Assembly: GCA_022566795.1 (NCBI GenBank)
Contig: JADFIF010000015.1
Coordinates: forward strand, 1 to 33,166
Direction: 5' to 3'
Length of the DNA stretch: 33,166 bases
DNA from: Chloroflexota bacterium
GTDB lineage: Bacteria > Chloroflexota > Dehalococcoidia > Lucifugimonadales > G022566795
Shown here: positions 1-9,789 of the stretch, piece by piece
Layout: every line of letters starts with the position of its first letter
Position numbering within the stretch: the first letter of the stretch is position 1
Position numbers and translations under genes: made by a program
The notes under the pieces: generated by a model
Database searches by the model: none
The model's input: only the letters and a program-made list of their open reading frames with translations
What the model was told of the DNA's origin: nothing

Positions 1-2
1 CA

Positions 3-1043
3 TCCCTGGCGGTGCCCGCCGCCTGCAGCGACGGCGCGGTGGCCCCGCCTGCGGCCCCACGTGCGCCCGCTCCGGCGCAGCCGGCCATCGCCTCAGTTTC
101 GGTCGAGCCTGCAGCCCCGGCCGAGCCCGCGCCCGCGCTCCCCGCGTTGGCCCCGCTTCCGGCCAGCGACGTGGCCCCCGCGCCGGCTCCGGCTGCGCTC
201 CCGCGGCCCACCCGTGTGCCGGCGCCCGTTCTATCTCCGGCCCCCGTGACCTTCCCGCTGTCCATCACCGACAGCAACGGAGCCGAGGTCATCTTCGACG
301 AGCCGCCGGAGCGTATCGTCGCCTACGACTCGGCGGTGGTGGAGATACTGTTCGCCCTTGGCGAGGGGCACCGCGTCGTAGGCACCCACGACTTCGTGTC
401 ATATCCTCCTGAAGCCGACGATGTGCCGCGCCTGGGAGGAGCCTTCGATATCAACGTGGAGGCTATCGTCGCGCTCGAGCCCGATCTGGTCTACCTCTTC
501 TTCGACCGGTTCCAGCCTGATCTAGAACGGGCGGGACTCAAGGTCCTGTACCTGAAAACCCTCAACAACGACTTCATCAAGGTCACCGACGACATAAGGC
601 TGTGGGGCCGCATCACCGGCAATCCAGCGGCAGCCGATGCGCTGGCAAAGAAGTTCCAGGCCAGGGTGGAAGGTTTCGAGGCGTCAATGGCCTCCTATGG
701 CCCGGGGCTGTCGATCTTTCAGGACATAGGCGGATTCTGGACCCCGGGCCCCGATACCCTTGTTGGTGAGGTGTTCCAACTGTTGAAGCTCCGGAACATC
801 GCGAGCGACATATCCGGCTATGCCCAGCTTAGCCCGGAGGTCATCGTCGAGAGGGACCCGCAGATAGTCTTCACCACGGACCCAAAGGCGTTTCTCGACA
901 ACCCTGCCTTCGCGGGCGTGCAGGCGGTTCGAAACGGCCAGGTGATCGAGATGAACTCGACGCTATTGAGCGTGGCGGGTCCAAGGTTCGTGGACGGCAT
1001 CGAGGAGCTGGCGAAGCTCGTGTACCCCGCGCTGTTTCCCTGA
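3..1043 (+). CDS. ABC transporter substrate-binding protein, BtuF/FecB-type (probable cobalamin/corrinoid or siderophore binding lipoprotein); 5' end off-window
   Basis: Periplasmic binding protein motifs (FDEPPERIVAYDSAVVEILFALGEGHRVVGTHDF; VEAIVALEPDLVYLF). The frame is open to the left window edge (SLAVPAACSDG..., possible lipoprotein Cys), followed by a Pro/Ala-rich tether. Followed by permease and ATPase genes. Confidence 0.85.
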   Translation, partial: SLAVPAACSDGAVAPPAAPRAPAPAQPAIASVSVEPAAPAEPAPALPALAPLPASDVAPAPAPAALPRPTRVPAPVLSPAPVTFPLSITDSNGAEVIFDEPPERIVAYDSAVVEILFALGEGHRVVGTHDFVSYPPEADDVPRLGGAFDINVEAIVALEPDLVYLFFDRFQPDLERAGLKVLYLKTLNNDFIKVTDDIRLWGRITGNPAAADALAKKFQARVEGFEASMASYGPGLSIFQDIGGFWTPGPDTLVGEVFQLLKLRNIASDISGYAQLSPEVIVERDPQIVFTTDPKAFLDNPAFAGVQAVRNGQVIEMNSTLLSVAGPRFVDGIEELAKLVYPALFP

Positions 1044-1068
1044 CGCGCGCTTCGGTAGAGACGAGAGG

Positions 1069-1779
1069 ATGGGGATGGAGCGAGTCCTGATGTCGTGGAG
1101 CGGTGGAAAAGACAGTAGCCTGGCGCTGCACGAGATACTCGGAGAGGGCAAATACGAGGTAGTGGCGCTGCTCACCACACTCAGCGACACGTACCGGCGC
1201 ATCAGCCACCACGGCGTGCGTGAGGAGTTGCTGGACGAGCAGGCGAGGTCGCTGGGCCTGCCTCTGGAGAAGATGTTCCTGCCCGAAAGCCCGTCGAATA
1301 CGGTGTACGAGGCACAGATGCGGGATGTGCTTACTCGGTACAAGGCGCGGGGCGTCGGCGCCGTCGTATTCGGAGACATCTTCCTGGAGGATCTTCGGCG
1401 GTGGCGCGAGGAGAAGCTAGCGCTGGTCGACATGAAGGGAATTTTCCCGCTGTGGGGAGAGAACACGGCCGCTCTGGTCCGCCGTTTCATAAACCTCGGC
1501 TTCAAGGCGAAGCTGGTCTGCATCGACCCGGACAAGCTCGAGGTGGACCTCGCCGGCTGTGAAATCGACGATGAGATGCTCGCCAGGCTGCCATCGGATG
1601 TCGATCCCTGCGGCGAGAACGGCGAATACCACTCGTTCGTCTACGACGGGCCCATCTTCAGCTTCTGCGTAAGGCATGAGCTGGCGCAGGTGGAGCAGCA
1701 CGGCCGCAACATTTTTCGTGAGGTGCTCCCGGCCGCGAACCCTGCCGGTCTTGCGCCCTCGGCGGTCGTAAAGCCGTGA
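1069..1779 (+). CDS. PP-loop ATPase, Dph6-like/MJ0570-related adenine nucleotide alpha-hydrolase superfamily
   Basis: N-terminal SWSGGKDSSLALHE PP-loop motif, GVGAVVFGDIFLEDLRRWRE, and DPCGENGEYHSFVYDGPIF, typical of the Dph6-like family. Translationally coupled to the next gene (start 1776 overlaps the stop). Confidence 0.88.
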   Translation: MGMERVLMSWSGGKDSSLALHEILGEGKYEVVALLTTLSDTYRRISHHGVREELLDEQARSLGLPLEKMFLPESPSNTVYEAQMRDVLTRYKARGVGAVVFGDIFLEDLRRWREEKLALVDMKGIFPLWGENTAALVRRFINLGFKAKLVCIDPDKLEVDLAGCEIDDEMLARLPSDVDPCGENGEYHSFVYDGPIFSFCVRHELAQVEQHGRNIFREVLPAANPAGLAPSAVVKP

Positions 1780-2870
1780 GCGTCCGCGCGACAGGGACCT
1801 TTTCCGGTCAGCACGCTGCCGATGCGCAGAGGGTCGTCCGTGGCGCTCCCTACCCCTGGCGGCGTCTGGTGGTGGGCGCTCTGGCGGTCGTAGCGATCGG
1901 CATCGTCGCCTCCAGCCAGGGTGCCGTCTGGATCCCACCCCTGACCGTGCTGGAAATCCTCGCATCGCGCCTGCCGCTGGTCGAGATAGCGCCTGGCTGG
2001 CCCGATTCATCGGAGACGATCCTGTGGCAGCTACGCCTTCCTCGGATCGTGCTCGCGGGCATAGTTGGACTGGCTTTGGCCTTCTCGGGGGCTACCTACC
2101 AGGGCCTGTTCAGGAACCCGCTGGCCGACCCGTTCCTCATCGGCGTCGCTTCCGGTGCAGGCCTGGGAGCGATCATCGTGCTCGTAACAGGCGTGCCGCT
2201 GTACTTCCAGGGCGTCAGCCTGCTGCCTATGGCCGCGTTCGTCGGCGCCGTGCTGGCGGTGACCGCCGCGTACCTCATCGCGCGGCAGTCCGAGGGCCTT
2301 CCGCTGACGACGCTGATCCTGGCAGGCGTCGCCATCGCCTCGCTGACCGGCGCCGTCACCAGCCTTCTGATGCTCAGGGGCGACCCCGACCTTCGCCCGG
2401 TCCTAAGCTGGCTTCTCGGCGGATTCATCTCCGCGCAGTGGAAGCATAGCTGGATGATTCTCCCGTACCTTGTGCCGAGCCTGCTGCTGGTGATGGGCTA
2501 CGGGCGAATCCTAAACGTATTTCAGCTCGATGACGAGCAGGCCAAGCAGCTCGGAGTCAACGTCGAGCGGACCAAGATTTTGCTTATCGGGGCCGCGACA
2601 ATGTCCACTGCCGCCGCGGTGTCGTTCAGCGGCCTTATCGGCTTCGTTGGCCTGATCGCACCGCACGCAGTTCGCCTGATGTGGGGAGCCGACTATCGGT
2701 TCCTGCTGCCCATGGCAGCACTGGTGGGCGCGGGCTTCCTGATCCTCGCCGATCTCATCGCCCGTACCGTCGTGAGCCCTACGGAGCTGCCTGTGGGCGT
2801 CGTGACCGCGTTCTGCGGGGCCCCGTTCTTCCTCTATCTTCTACGAAGGCGAAAAACCGTGGCGATGTGA
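1776..2870 (+). CDS. FecCD/BtuC-family ABC transporter permease
   Basis: LRLPRIVLAGIVGLALAFSGATYQGLFRNPLADPFLIGVASGAGLGA and FVGLIAPHAVRLMWGADYRFLLP are hallmark FecCD motifs. Confidence 0.93.
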   Translation: MSVRATGTFSGQHAADAQRVVRGAPYPWRRLVVGALAVVAIGIVASSQGAVWIPPLTVLEILASRLPLVEIAPGWPDSSETILWQLRLPRIVLAGIVGLALAFSGATYQGLFRNPLADPFLIGVASGAGLGAIIVLVTGVPLYFQGVSLLPMAAFVGAVLAVTAAYLIARQSEGLPLTTLILAGVAIASLTGAVTSLLMLRGDPDLRPVLSWLLGGFISAQWKHSWMILPYLVPSLLLVMGYGRILNVFQLDDEQAKQLGVNVERTKILLIGAATMSTAAAVSFSGLIGFVGLIAPHAVRLMWGADYRFLLPMAALVGAGFLILADLIARTVVSPTELPVGVVTAFCGAPFFLYLLRRRKTVAM

Positions 2871-3703
2871 TGCTCACCGTCGACGGTCTATACTTCGCGT
2901 ACAAGGACAGCCCCGTTCTCCGGGGCCTCAATCTGACGGCAGGCCGGGGCGAGCTGGTCGGACTGGTGGGACCCAACGGGACCGGCAAGACGACGGTGCT
3001 CAGGCTCATTAGCGGCGTTTTGAGCCCGTCCGATGGGCGAATCCGTGTCGACGGCCAGGACCTGCGCACCTTCAAGGCAGCCGAGCGCGCGGCTCTGATC
3101 TCAGTCGTGCCGCAAAACCCGACCCTCCCGCTGACCTTCAGAGTGGTAGACCTGGTGCTCATGGGGCGGAATCCGCACCTGGGCTTGATGCAATGGGAGG
3201 GCCGCCGCGACCGCGAAATCGCGTGGAGGGCGATGGAGCTCACGGAGATCGGCCATCTTGCCCAAAGGCCCCTGGGCAGCCTGTCGGGCGGAGAGCGCCA
3301 GCGGGCAGTGGTCGCAATGGCGCTGGCCCAGGAGGCTCCGGTCATGCTTCTCGATGAGCCGACCGCGAGTCTCGACCTGGCCCACCAGATCGGCATCATG
3401 GACATGGTGCGGGACTTTCAAGGGGCAAGGGCCGGCACGGTGCTTGTGGCCATGCACGACCTCACCCTCGCGGCGCAATACTGTGACCGGATCGTCATGA
3501 TAGCCGACGGTCGAGCCTACGCCGACGGTCCTCCCGGATCCGTGCTGACCGCAGAGAACATCTCGGCGGTGTACGGAGCCGATGTGTTCATCCTCGCCCA
3601 CCCTCAGGGTGGCACGCCGGTGGTGCTGCCACGCTCCGCCGGCCGAAGATATGACGCTCCCGGCGAAGCGTTGCGTCACACTGATGCGGACGGCCGGATG
3701 TGA
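2870..3703 (+). CDS. ABC transporter ATP-binding protein, BtuD/FecE type
   Basis: Walker A GPNGTGKTT, signature LSGGERQR, Walker B VMLLDEPTASLD. ATG at 2870 overlaps the permease stop (ATGA-type coupling), so it is preferred over the track start at 2681. Confidence 0.93.
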   Translation: MLTVDGLYFAYKDSPVLRGLNLTAGRGELVGLVGPNGTGKTTVLRLISGVLSPSDGRIRVDGQDLRTFKAAERAALISVVPQNPTLPLTFRVVDLVLMGRNPHLGLMQWEGRRDREIAWRAMELTEIGHLAQRPLGSLSGGERQRAVVAMALAQEAPVMLLDEPTASLDLAHQIGIMDMVRDFQGARAGTVLVAMHDLTLAAQYCDRIVMIADGRAYADGPPGSVLTAENISAVYGADVFILAHPQGGTPVVLPRSAGRRYDAPGEALRHTDADGRM

Positions 3704-3888
3704 GGGCGATATATGGTGGTCTGTTGGCTGAATTGCGGCTGCCGAGCGTATGAGGGCCGGCCCCCGCGCACTGCCGCAGTCGTATCCCTCGGGACATATG
3801 AGCTAGCCCCTCTCGGCGCATGAGAGGCTGCCTAAAGCGCAGTCGAAGGATCTGTTTTCACTCCGCAGAGAGGGCCGAAGGAGCGGCA

Positions 3889-5415
3889 TTGAAGGCCAAA
3901 GTCCTTATGGTGCAGGGCACCGGCTCGTCCGTCGGTAAGAGCATGCTGGTTGCCGCCCTTTGCCGTATCTTCAGGCAAGAAGACTACAGCGTGGCGCCGT
4001 TCAAGGCGCAGAACATGGCGCTGAACTCCTTCGCGACGCCGGACGGGGCCGAGATCGGCAGAGCTCAGGCGGCGCAGGCCGAGGCTGCCGGAGTGCTCCC
4101 CTCGGTGGATATGAACCCGGTCTTGCTAAAGCCGGAAGTCGACTATCGCTCCCAGCTCGTCGTGATGGGCCGGCCCGTTGGAACCCTCGAGTCCACGGAG
4201 TTTGGCGACCGAAAGGAGCTGCTGTGGGACGTCGTTACGTCGGCACTCGATCGGCTGCGGTCCGAGTACGAGATCGTCGTGATAGAGGGCGCGGGAAGTC
4301 CCGCGGAGATCAATCTGAGACAGGGCGATATCGTGAACATGGAGGTCGCCCTATATGCGTCATCGCCGGTGCTGTTGGTCGGAGACATCGACAGAGGTGG
4401 TGTCTTCGCGTCGCTCTGGGGCACTGTGTCGCTACTGGACGCCAGGGAGCGACAGCTAGTCAAGGGGATGGTGATCAACAAGTTCAGGGGAGACGTCTCC
4501 CTGCTGGCGCCGGGACTCACCAAGCTGGAGGAGCTCACCGGAGCGCCGGTCCTCGGGGTAGTTCCATACTTCCGGGATATCTACCTCCCCGAGGAGGACT
4601 CGCCAGCCTCGGGGAATGTGGCGGGGCCGGGGACAGGAGAAGCGCTGCTGGATATCGCCGTGGTTGCCCTCCCGCATATTGCCAACTTCGACGATTTCGA
4701 TCCCCTCAAGCGCGAGCCGGGAGTCGAGGTCCGCTACGTTCGCTCGGCCGTTGAGATGGGCACGCCGGACCTGATCATCCTGCCCGGCACCAAGACCACG
4801 GTGGCGGACCTGCAGCACATACGCGAGAATGGCATCGCCGACCTCGTCGTCAGCCACGCGCGGGCCGGAGTGGCAATCATCGGTATATGCGGTGGCTACC
4901 AGATGCTGGGACAAACCATCGCTGACCCCTACGGCGTCGAGTCCGGTCAGGCGGCCACGTCAGGGCTTGCGTTGCTGCCCGTCGACACGACATTCGTAGC
5001 CGAGAAACAGACCCATCAGGTGTCCGGATGGGTGTCGTCGGGGATAGGTCTGCTGGAAGGCTCGGAGGGTGTACACCTGGAAGGCTATGAGATTCACATG
5101 GGCTCCTCCAAGACCGGACGAAACTCCGAGGGTCGTATCCCCTTTCAGCTATCGCTCCGGTCTGGCATGGCGGTTGAGGCCGGGGACGGACACATAGGGG
5201 TGGACGGCTGGACTCTCGGAACTTACATCCACGGCCTGTTCCAAAACGCGGAGCTTCGGCAGAACATCCTCCATCGGCTTGCTGAGCGAAAAGGTGTTTC
5301 GCTGCCCCTCGGCGATGGCGCATTCTCTCAATCCCGCGAGTACGACAAGCTGGCCTACCTGATCCGAGAGAGCCTCGACATGCGCCGGCTGCGTCGAATC
5401 GTAGGTTTAGGCTAG
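3889..5415 (+). CDS. cobQ: Cobyric acid synthase (adenosylcobyric acid synthase, glutamine-hydrolysing)
   Basis: VLMVQGTGSSVGKSMLVAALCRIF, PFKAQNMALNS, NPVLLKP, GAGSPAEINLR, GICGGYQMLG, YEIHMG, GTYIHGLF. TTG start at 3889 preceded by GAAGGAG. The track ATG at 3820 lies inside a hairpin and adds a non-homologous leader. Confidence 0.93.
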   Translation: MKAKVLMVQGTGSSVGKSMLVAALCRIFRQEDYSVAPFKAQNMALNSFATPDGAEIGRAQAAQAEAAGVLPSVDMNPVLLKPEVDYRSQLVVMGRPVGTLESTEFGDRKELLWDVVTSALDRLRSEYEIVVIEGAGSPAEINLRQGDIVNMEVALYASSPVLLVGDIDRGGVFASLWGTVSLLDARERQLVKGMVINKFRGDVSLLAPGLTKLEELTGAPVLGVVPYFRDIYLPEEDSPASGNVAGPGTGEALLDIAVVALPHIANFDDFDPLKREPGVEVRYVRSAVEMGTPDLIILPGTKTTVADLQHIRENGIADLVVSHARAGVAIIGICGGYQMLGQTIADPYGVESGQAATSGLALLPVDTTFVAEKQTHQVSGWVSSGIGLLEGSEGVHLEGYEIHMGSSKTGRNSEGRIPFQLSLRSGMAVEAGDGHIGVDGWTLGTYIHGLFQNAELRQNILHRLAERKGVSLPLGDGAFSQSREYDKLAYLIRESLDMRRLRRIVGLG

Positions 5416-5485
5416 AACAACGGCCTCCCCATCGCTTAGAGCTACACCGCATGGCGCGCAAGTCGCCAGGGCCTGGTTAAAGGTA

Positions 5486-5491
5486 TATAAT
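5486..5491 (+). promoter_or_regulatory. Candidate -10 box (TATAAT) for plsY
   Basis: GGTATATAATTGAGACT ~37 nt upstream of the plsY ATG. The -35 is poorly matched. Confidence 0.35.
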
Positions 5492-5527
5492 TGAGACTAT
5501 CCTCCAAAGATTTCAAGCGGCGAGAGC

Positions 5528-6178
5528 ATGGGCGAGCTTTTCGTACACGTACCCAACCTGCTGATCGCAATTGTGGCGGGCTACCTCATCGGGGCCCTCC
5601 CGCTGGCGGTGCACATTAGTCGGCGGCAAGGCATCGACATATTTGCCGTGGGCACCGGCCTGGCAGGCGCTTCAAATGTTCTGAAGAGGGTTGGCAAGGT
5701 GCCCGCCTTCCTGGTCTTGTTGGGAGACATCGCCAAGGGGGTTCTTGCCGTCTTCATTGGCTGGATTCTGGGCGTGGAAGGCTCGTGGATACTGCTTCCG
5801 GCGGCCGCGGCAATCTTCGGCCACTGGAACTCGATTTTCTCACGCTTTCGCGGCGGTGACGGTCTGGCGACCCTTGGCGGGGTTATGATCGCGCTCTTCG
5901 CGATGGGCGGCATCGTGGGCGTGGCGATCGCCGGAATCGTCTCCCTGGGAGGGCAGCGGATTCCCTACACATCCCTGTTGAGCATCGTGTTCGGTTACTC
6001 GACTGTGGCCATGCTCAGCCTCATCCGGCAGGAGCAGCTGGCGCTTACGCTCGGCGTCGGCGGGCTCGCGGCTATAGTGCTGGCCCACGCGATCAGCGGG
6101 CACATGAAGCGGCGGCAGGGGGACGAGTGGGAGGAGCTGGGCGACACCGGGGCCGCAGAGAGCACCGGCGCCGGATAG
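5528..6178 (+). CDS. plsY: Acyl-phosphate glycerol-3-phosphate acyltransferase (PlsY family)
   Basis: GYLIGALPLAVHISRRQGIDIFAVGTGLAGASNVLKRVGK..., GHWNSIFSRFRGGDGLATLGG. Confidence 0.88.
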   Translation: MGELFVHVPNLLIAIVAGYLIGALPLAVHISRRQGIDIFAVGTGLAGASNVLKRVGKVPAFLVLLGDIAKGVLAVFIGWILGVEGSWILLPAAAAIFGHWNSIFSRFRGGDGLATLGGVMIALFAMGGIVGVAIAGIVSLGGQRIPYTSLLSIVFGYSTVAMLSLIRQEQLALTLGVGGLAAIVLAHAISGHMKRRQGDEWEELGDTGAAESTGAG

Positions 6179-6207
6179 AGAGAGCAGGGCCGGCCTCTGC
6201 TCCGCGT

Positions 6208-6438
6208 TTAGTCCAGGCAGACGCAGGTCGTCGTTCGCACCACGCCTTCGAGAGAGTGTATGTCGTTCGTCACGACGTCGCTTATCGCGTTTATGTCAGC
6301 GCCTTCAAGGACCGCGATGACATCGTACGGACCGGTCACCCGGTCAACGTCCGTAACCGACTCGCTGCCCCTTAGCGACGTTGCCAGCTTCCGAGAGTGC
6401 CCCGCAACCATTTCGATGAGTATATAGGCCCTGACCAA
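6208..6438 (-). CDS. Stand-alone Lrp/AsnC ligand-binding (RAM) domain protein
   Basis: MVRAYILIEMVAGHSRKLATSLRGSESVTDVDRVTGPYDVIAVLEGADINAISDVVTNDIHSLEGVVRTTTCVCLD: the full length is the Lrp C-terminal domain, with no HTH. Confidence 0.85.
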   Translation of the reverse strand: MVRAYILIEMVAGHSRKLATSLRGSESVTDVDRVTGPYDVIAVLEGADINAISDVVTNDIHSLEGVVRTTTCVCLD

Positions 6439-6585
6439 ACCGTGCCTCCTTCAACCAACCAAGATCGGCTACAAACGGACTGAGGGTCGGTCTATCGAGC
6501 GGGTAAAAGGATACAGGTTTGGGGGCATAGGGGCAAGTTGAGCATTTGCGGCGCCAACGAGCTAAAGCCTCCGGGGCGTCGCTAA

Positions 6586-7527
6586 CTATTCTCCAGTGGG
6601 CAGGGCAAAGTCCTCTTTCCTCTTGAGAAGGAACTCCACCAGGTCGCGGTCCATGATGTAAACAGTGCTTTCCGCGGGGTTCTTGACGTAGTAGGAGATA
6701 TCGTCGCGGGGTATGAAGCGCAGCCGCGTCGTTGGGATTCCCGACTCATCAACCGTGTTGATTACTATCGACGGCGTGGACGCGTCGAACTTGAGGTCCT
6801 CCATCTCCTCTGCGCTGGCGAAACCGGTCGCTTCCGGAAGATTCTCCAGGGCCAGCAGGATGTTGAGCACCAGTCCGTTGTCGGCGGGCTCTTGGCCATC
6901 CTCGCTGATGAGCACAGAGCCCAGCGGCGTTAGCGCGATGGTGAAATCCTCCTCGGGAGACGTGAAGACAATCGACTCGACCGCCGCTCTCGGAACCCTC
7001 AAGACGATGCGGTTTCGCCAACCATCGGGGTCTGTGTCGAACACATCGGGCGAGGCGCAAGGGATGCTGTAGACCTCGTTCTTGCTTGGCCGACGCAGGT
7101 AGCACAGTCTCACATCCGGAGACCACTTGCCCACCACAAACTGCTCTTGGATCGACCCTCCGAGAAAGAACTCCATTACAGTGCCCTGGCCGTCCGCCAC
7201 TCCCATGCGCGAGTGGTTTGCCGGATTCCTGGCCACGAGCTGCGCCCCGTCGATGTCGGACACGGCGCTCCAGAAATCCAGCAGCTTCGGTGGAAAGACG
7301 GGAAAGTCTCCCACTCTCCAGTTCGTCGCGTCGGTCCCGAAGCGACGAAGCTCGGCGGTGCTCTGATCCGAACGAAGACTGACAGAGTCGACAACATCGG
7401 GCGACAGCGGCAGCAGACCGGATAGGACGAGCTGGTCTGATCCGGATGACACGGCTCGGGCGATTAGGCCGGCGATGCCAATCGCAATCAGCGCTATCAG
7501 TACGAGCCCGACCTGCCTACTTTTCAC
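6586..7527 (-). CDS. DUF4340-type membrane-anchored protein, partner of the Gld-type ABC exporter
   Basis: Single N-terminal TM (VKSRQVGLVLIALIAIGIAGLIARAV), then LRSDQSTAELRRFGTDATNWRV and NPAESTVYIMDRDLVEFLLKR. Position after the GldF/GldG gene is typical. GTG start at 7527 preferred over 7575. Confidence 0.7.
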   Translation of the reverse strand: MKSRQVGLVLIALIAIGIAGLIARAVSSGSDQLVLSGLLPLSPDVVDSVSLRSDQSTAELRRFGTDATNWRVGDFPVFPPKLLDFWSAVSDIDGAQLVARNPANHSRMGVADGQGTVMEFFLGGSIQEQFVVGKWSPDVRLCYLRRPSKNEVYSIPCASPDVFDTDPDGWRNRIVLRVPRAAVESIVFTSPEEDFTIALTPLGSVLISEDGQEPADNGLVLNILLALENLPEATGFASAEEMEDLKFDASTPSIVINTVDESGIPTTRLRFIPRDDISYYVKNPAESTVYIMDRDLVEFLLKRKEDFALPTGE

Positions 7528-9784
7528 GGGAATACGACCTTTGCGTGACCCTGCGCCGAATGAAGAACCTGACAAACCCTATAATGACGAACAAGATCGG
7601 CACCCCGACGACGTTGGCGAGCCGGACCACCCTCTGGTGCGTTGTCGAGCTGAAAAGCAGCTGGCGCGACGACACAACCTTGTCGCGTACGCTGGCCAAA
7701 GCGTCCTCCTGGGCCAGCCAGTCGATCAGATTGAGCGCCAGCAGCAGATTGTCCGGGCTACGATTGGCCAGAGAGTCGGTGAGCCAATCGGAGTCTCCGA
7801 CGATCACAAGCCTAAAGTCACCTGTCGTGTCTCCCGCGTCGCCCCGTCCCGTCACTGTCACGCCCATGAGGCTTTCGATGAGATTTTGCTGAGTAACGTT
7901 GTCGAACACCGGACTGTTCGGTCTCAGATCGCCGGGATTGAAGTCGATGGCGGCGAAGGAGGTCGTCTCTAGAAGAGGGACCACGTCCACCTCGCCGATC
8001 GGTGCGTCCGTGATCCCCAGCGGACTGGCCCACGGCAGTACGGCCGACTGAACCCCCCCGGCTACCTTTTGGTCCGCTATCGGAACCCGCATCCAGTACG
8101 GATATTCCCGGGGCGTGTCTCCGAGCTGCGTAGTGAAGACCAGCGTCTCATGAGAGCGCAGGTCGAATACTAGGTTTTCGTCGACCACTATCCCATAGCG
8201 ACTCACGAAGCCTGCGAAGCTGTTCGGATTGGGAATGGCCACGAGGCCGACCGACGGATCCACAACGAACATGTCGATGAGGACCATAGCCTTGCCGCCG
8301 TTCGCCAGGTATCCATGCAGTGACTCCTGAACGGCGTCTGGAACCTGCTGCGTGGGGCCGGCAATGATCAGAACGTCGACTCCCGACAGGTCCAGCGACC
8401 CTCCGTCGACGGCTGAGACTTGCCTCACCTCGTACGCACCCTGCAGCTCACCGGCCAGAATCGTAAGGTCGACGTCCGCGGCCTTTTCACCGTATCCGGT
8501 CAGGAAGGCGACGCTCTTGAGAGTATTGGCGATCATCTTGTTGGTCTGCGACGCCAGCCGATACTCGAAGCCGTCCACCGTAGGAATGAACGGCAGAACC
8601 TCCCGGCGGTCCGTATATGTCATCGTAAGCCCGAGGTACCCGATTTTCCGGCTCACCTCCGTCTGGCCTACCTCAGCGAATTCCCGCGGCGGTATGCCCG
8701 CAAGGCTGGCCTCTCGCCGAGCATCCGGGTCGTCCAGCGGAAACTTCTCCACGATCTTAACCTTGCCGTCCGAGCCGGCCGCGAAATCCCTGAGGAAGTC
8801 GGTGACGTCTCGCGTCACCAGCGAGATCTGCGGAGGCGGGTCCTTCGACTTGTAAAGGGTTATAGTCACCAGGTCGTCTAGGTCTGAAATTATCTTCACC
8901 GTGCCCGGGCTGAGAGTGAACAGCTTGTCGCTGGTCAGGTCCAGGCGGCCGCCGATGGAGCTACCGAACCAGCCCACCAGCAGGCTAAAGACTATCAGCC
9001 CGGCGACGCCAAGCTGGAGATTCCGATATTGAGGCGAGAAGTGGCTAAGGCTCTTGCCGCGGATCGTCAGGAATGTCGCGCTAAGGAACGTGGACGTCAA
9101 CGCGACGAAGTAGAGCACGTCCCGCAGGTCTATGACCCCTCGCGCGATGCTGGAGAAGTGCGTGACCGGACTCAGAGACTGCACGAGTCCCGCCACCCTG
9201 TCCGGCAGCGTGACGGCAACCTGCTCCAGCCCCATAAGCATGAGCAGAACGATGAACGTCAGGCCCAGGAGAAAGGCGACGATCTGATTGCGCGTCAAGC
9301 TCGACGTGAACAGCCCAATGGCGACGAACGACGCCGCCAGGAACATCCCGCCAACGTACTGCGCGACGACCGCGCCCCAGTCCATGTCTCCCGCCGTTTC
9401 AAGTGCCAGCGGAATGCCCAGGGTCGCGGCCATCCAGAGCGTCACGAACAAGAACCCGGCGAGGAACTTGCCGAGCAGCACTATCCAGGCCCTGACCGGT
9501 TGGGTCAACAGGAGTTCGAGTGTGCCGTCTCGCTGCTCCTCCGCCAGCAGCCGCATCGTCGCGGCGGGCGTGAGGAACGCCAGTACCCAGGGGAGCGACG
9601 GCCTGTCTATGGCAAATTCGACGCTGAACAGCGGCCGTAACGAGGCCTCCAGCGTCAGTATCGTGGTGCGAAAGAACCACCATGATAGCAGCGCCACGAA
9701 GACCACGATGAGGATGTAGCCCGTGGGTTGATCGAAGTAGGCCCGCAGGTCCTTCCGGACGAGGGCGAATAGCGACGAGCGCAT
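7517..9784 (-). CDS. ABC-2 type permease fused to GldG-like auxiliary domain (GldF-GldG fusion)
   Basis: N-terminal ABC-2 permease (LVRKDLRAYFDQPTGYILIVVFVALLSWWFF; LLAEEQRDGTLELLLTQPV) followed by a GldG-type extracytoplasmic domain (LDLTSDKLFTLSPGTVKIISDLDDLVTITLYKSK) and a C-terminal TM. Confidence 0.87.
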   Translation of the reverse strand: MRSSLFALVRKDLRAYFDQPTGYILIVVFVALLSWWFFRTTILTLEASLRPLFSVEFAIDRPSLPWVLAFLTPAATMRLLAEEQRDGTLELLLTQPVRAWIVLLGKFLAGFLFVTLWMAATLGIPLALETAGDMDWGAVVAQYVGGMFLAASFVAIGLFTSSLTRNQIVAFLLGLTFIVLLMLMGLEQVAVTLPDRVAGLVQSLSPVTHFSSIARGVIDLRDVLYFVALTSTFLSATFLTIRGKSLSHFSPQYRNLQLGVAGLIVFSLLVGWFGSSIGGRLDLTSDKLFTLSPGTVKIISDLDDLVTITLYKSKDPPPQISLVTRDVTDFLRDFAAGSDGKVKIVEKFPLDDPDARREASLAGIPPREFAEVGQTEVSRKIGYLGLTMTYTDRREVLPFIPTVDGFEYRLASQTNKMIANTLKSVAFLTGYGEKAADVDLTILAGELQGAYEVRQVSAVDGGSLDLSGVDVLIIAGPTQQVPDAVQESLHGYLANGGKAMVLIDMFVVDPSVGLVAIPNPNSFAGFVSRYGIVVDENLVFDLRSHETLVFTTQLGDTPREYPYWMRVPIADQKVAGGVQSAVLPWASPLGITDAPIGEVDVVPLLETTSFAAIDFNPGDLRPNSPVFDNVTQQNLIESLMGVTVTGRGDAGDTTGDFRLVIVGDSDWLTDSLANRSPDNLLLALNLIDWLAQEDALASVRDKVVSSRQLLFSSTTHQRVVRLANVVGVPILFVIIGFVRFFIRRRVTQRSYSREK

Positions 9785-9789
9785 ACCTT

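Noticed and set aside
3704-3888. Cobalamin riboswitch upstream of cobQ
   Set aside because: No recognisable B12-box-like sequence. Only a short CCTCTC/GAGAGG hairpin (~3810-3829) is evident; an Infernal search would be decisive.
9029-9640. Long plus-strand ORF (203 aa) over the Gld permease
   Set aside because: Shadow ORF in GC-rich DNA opposite a clear GldF-GldG gene; Arg/Glu/Gln-rich with no recognisable domain.
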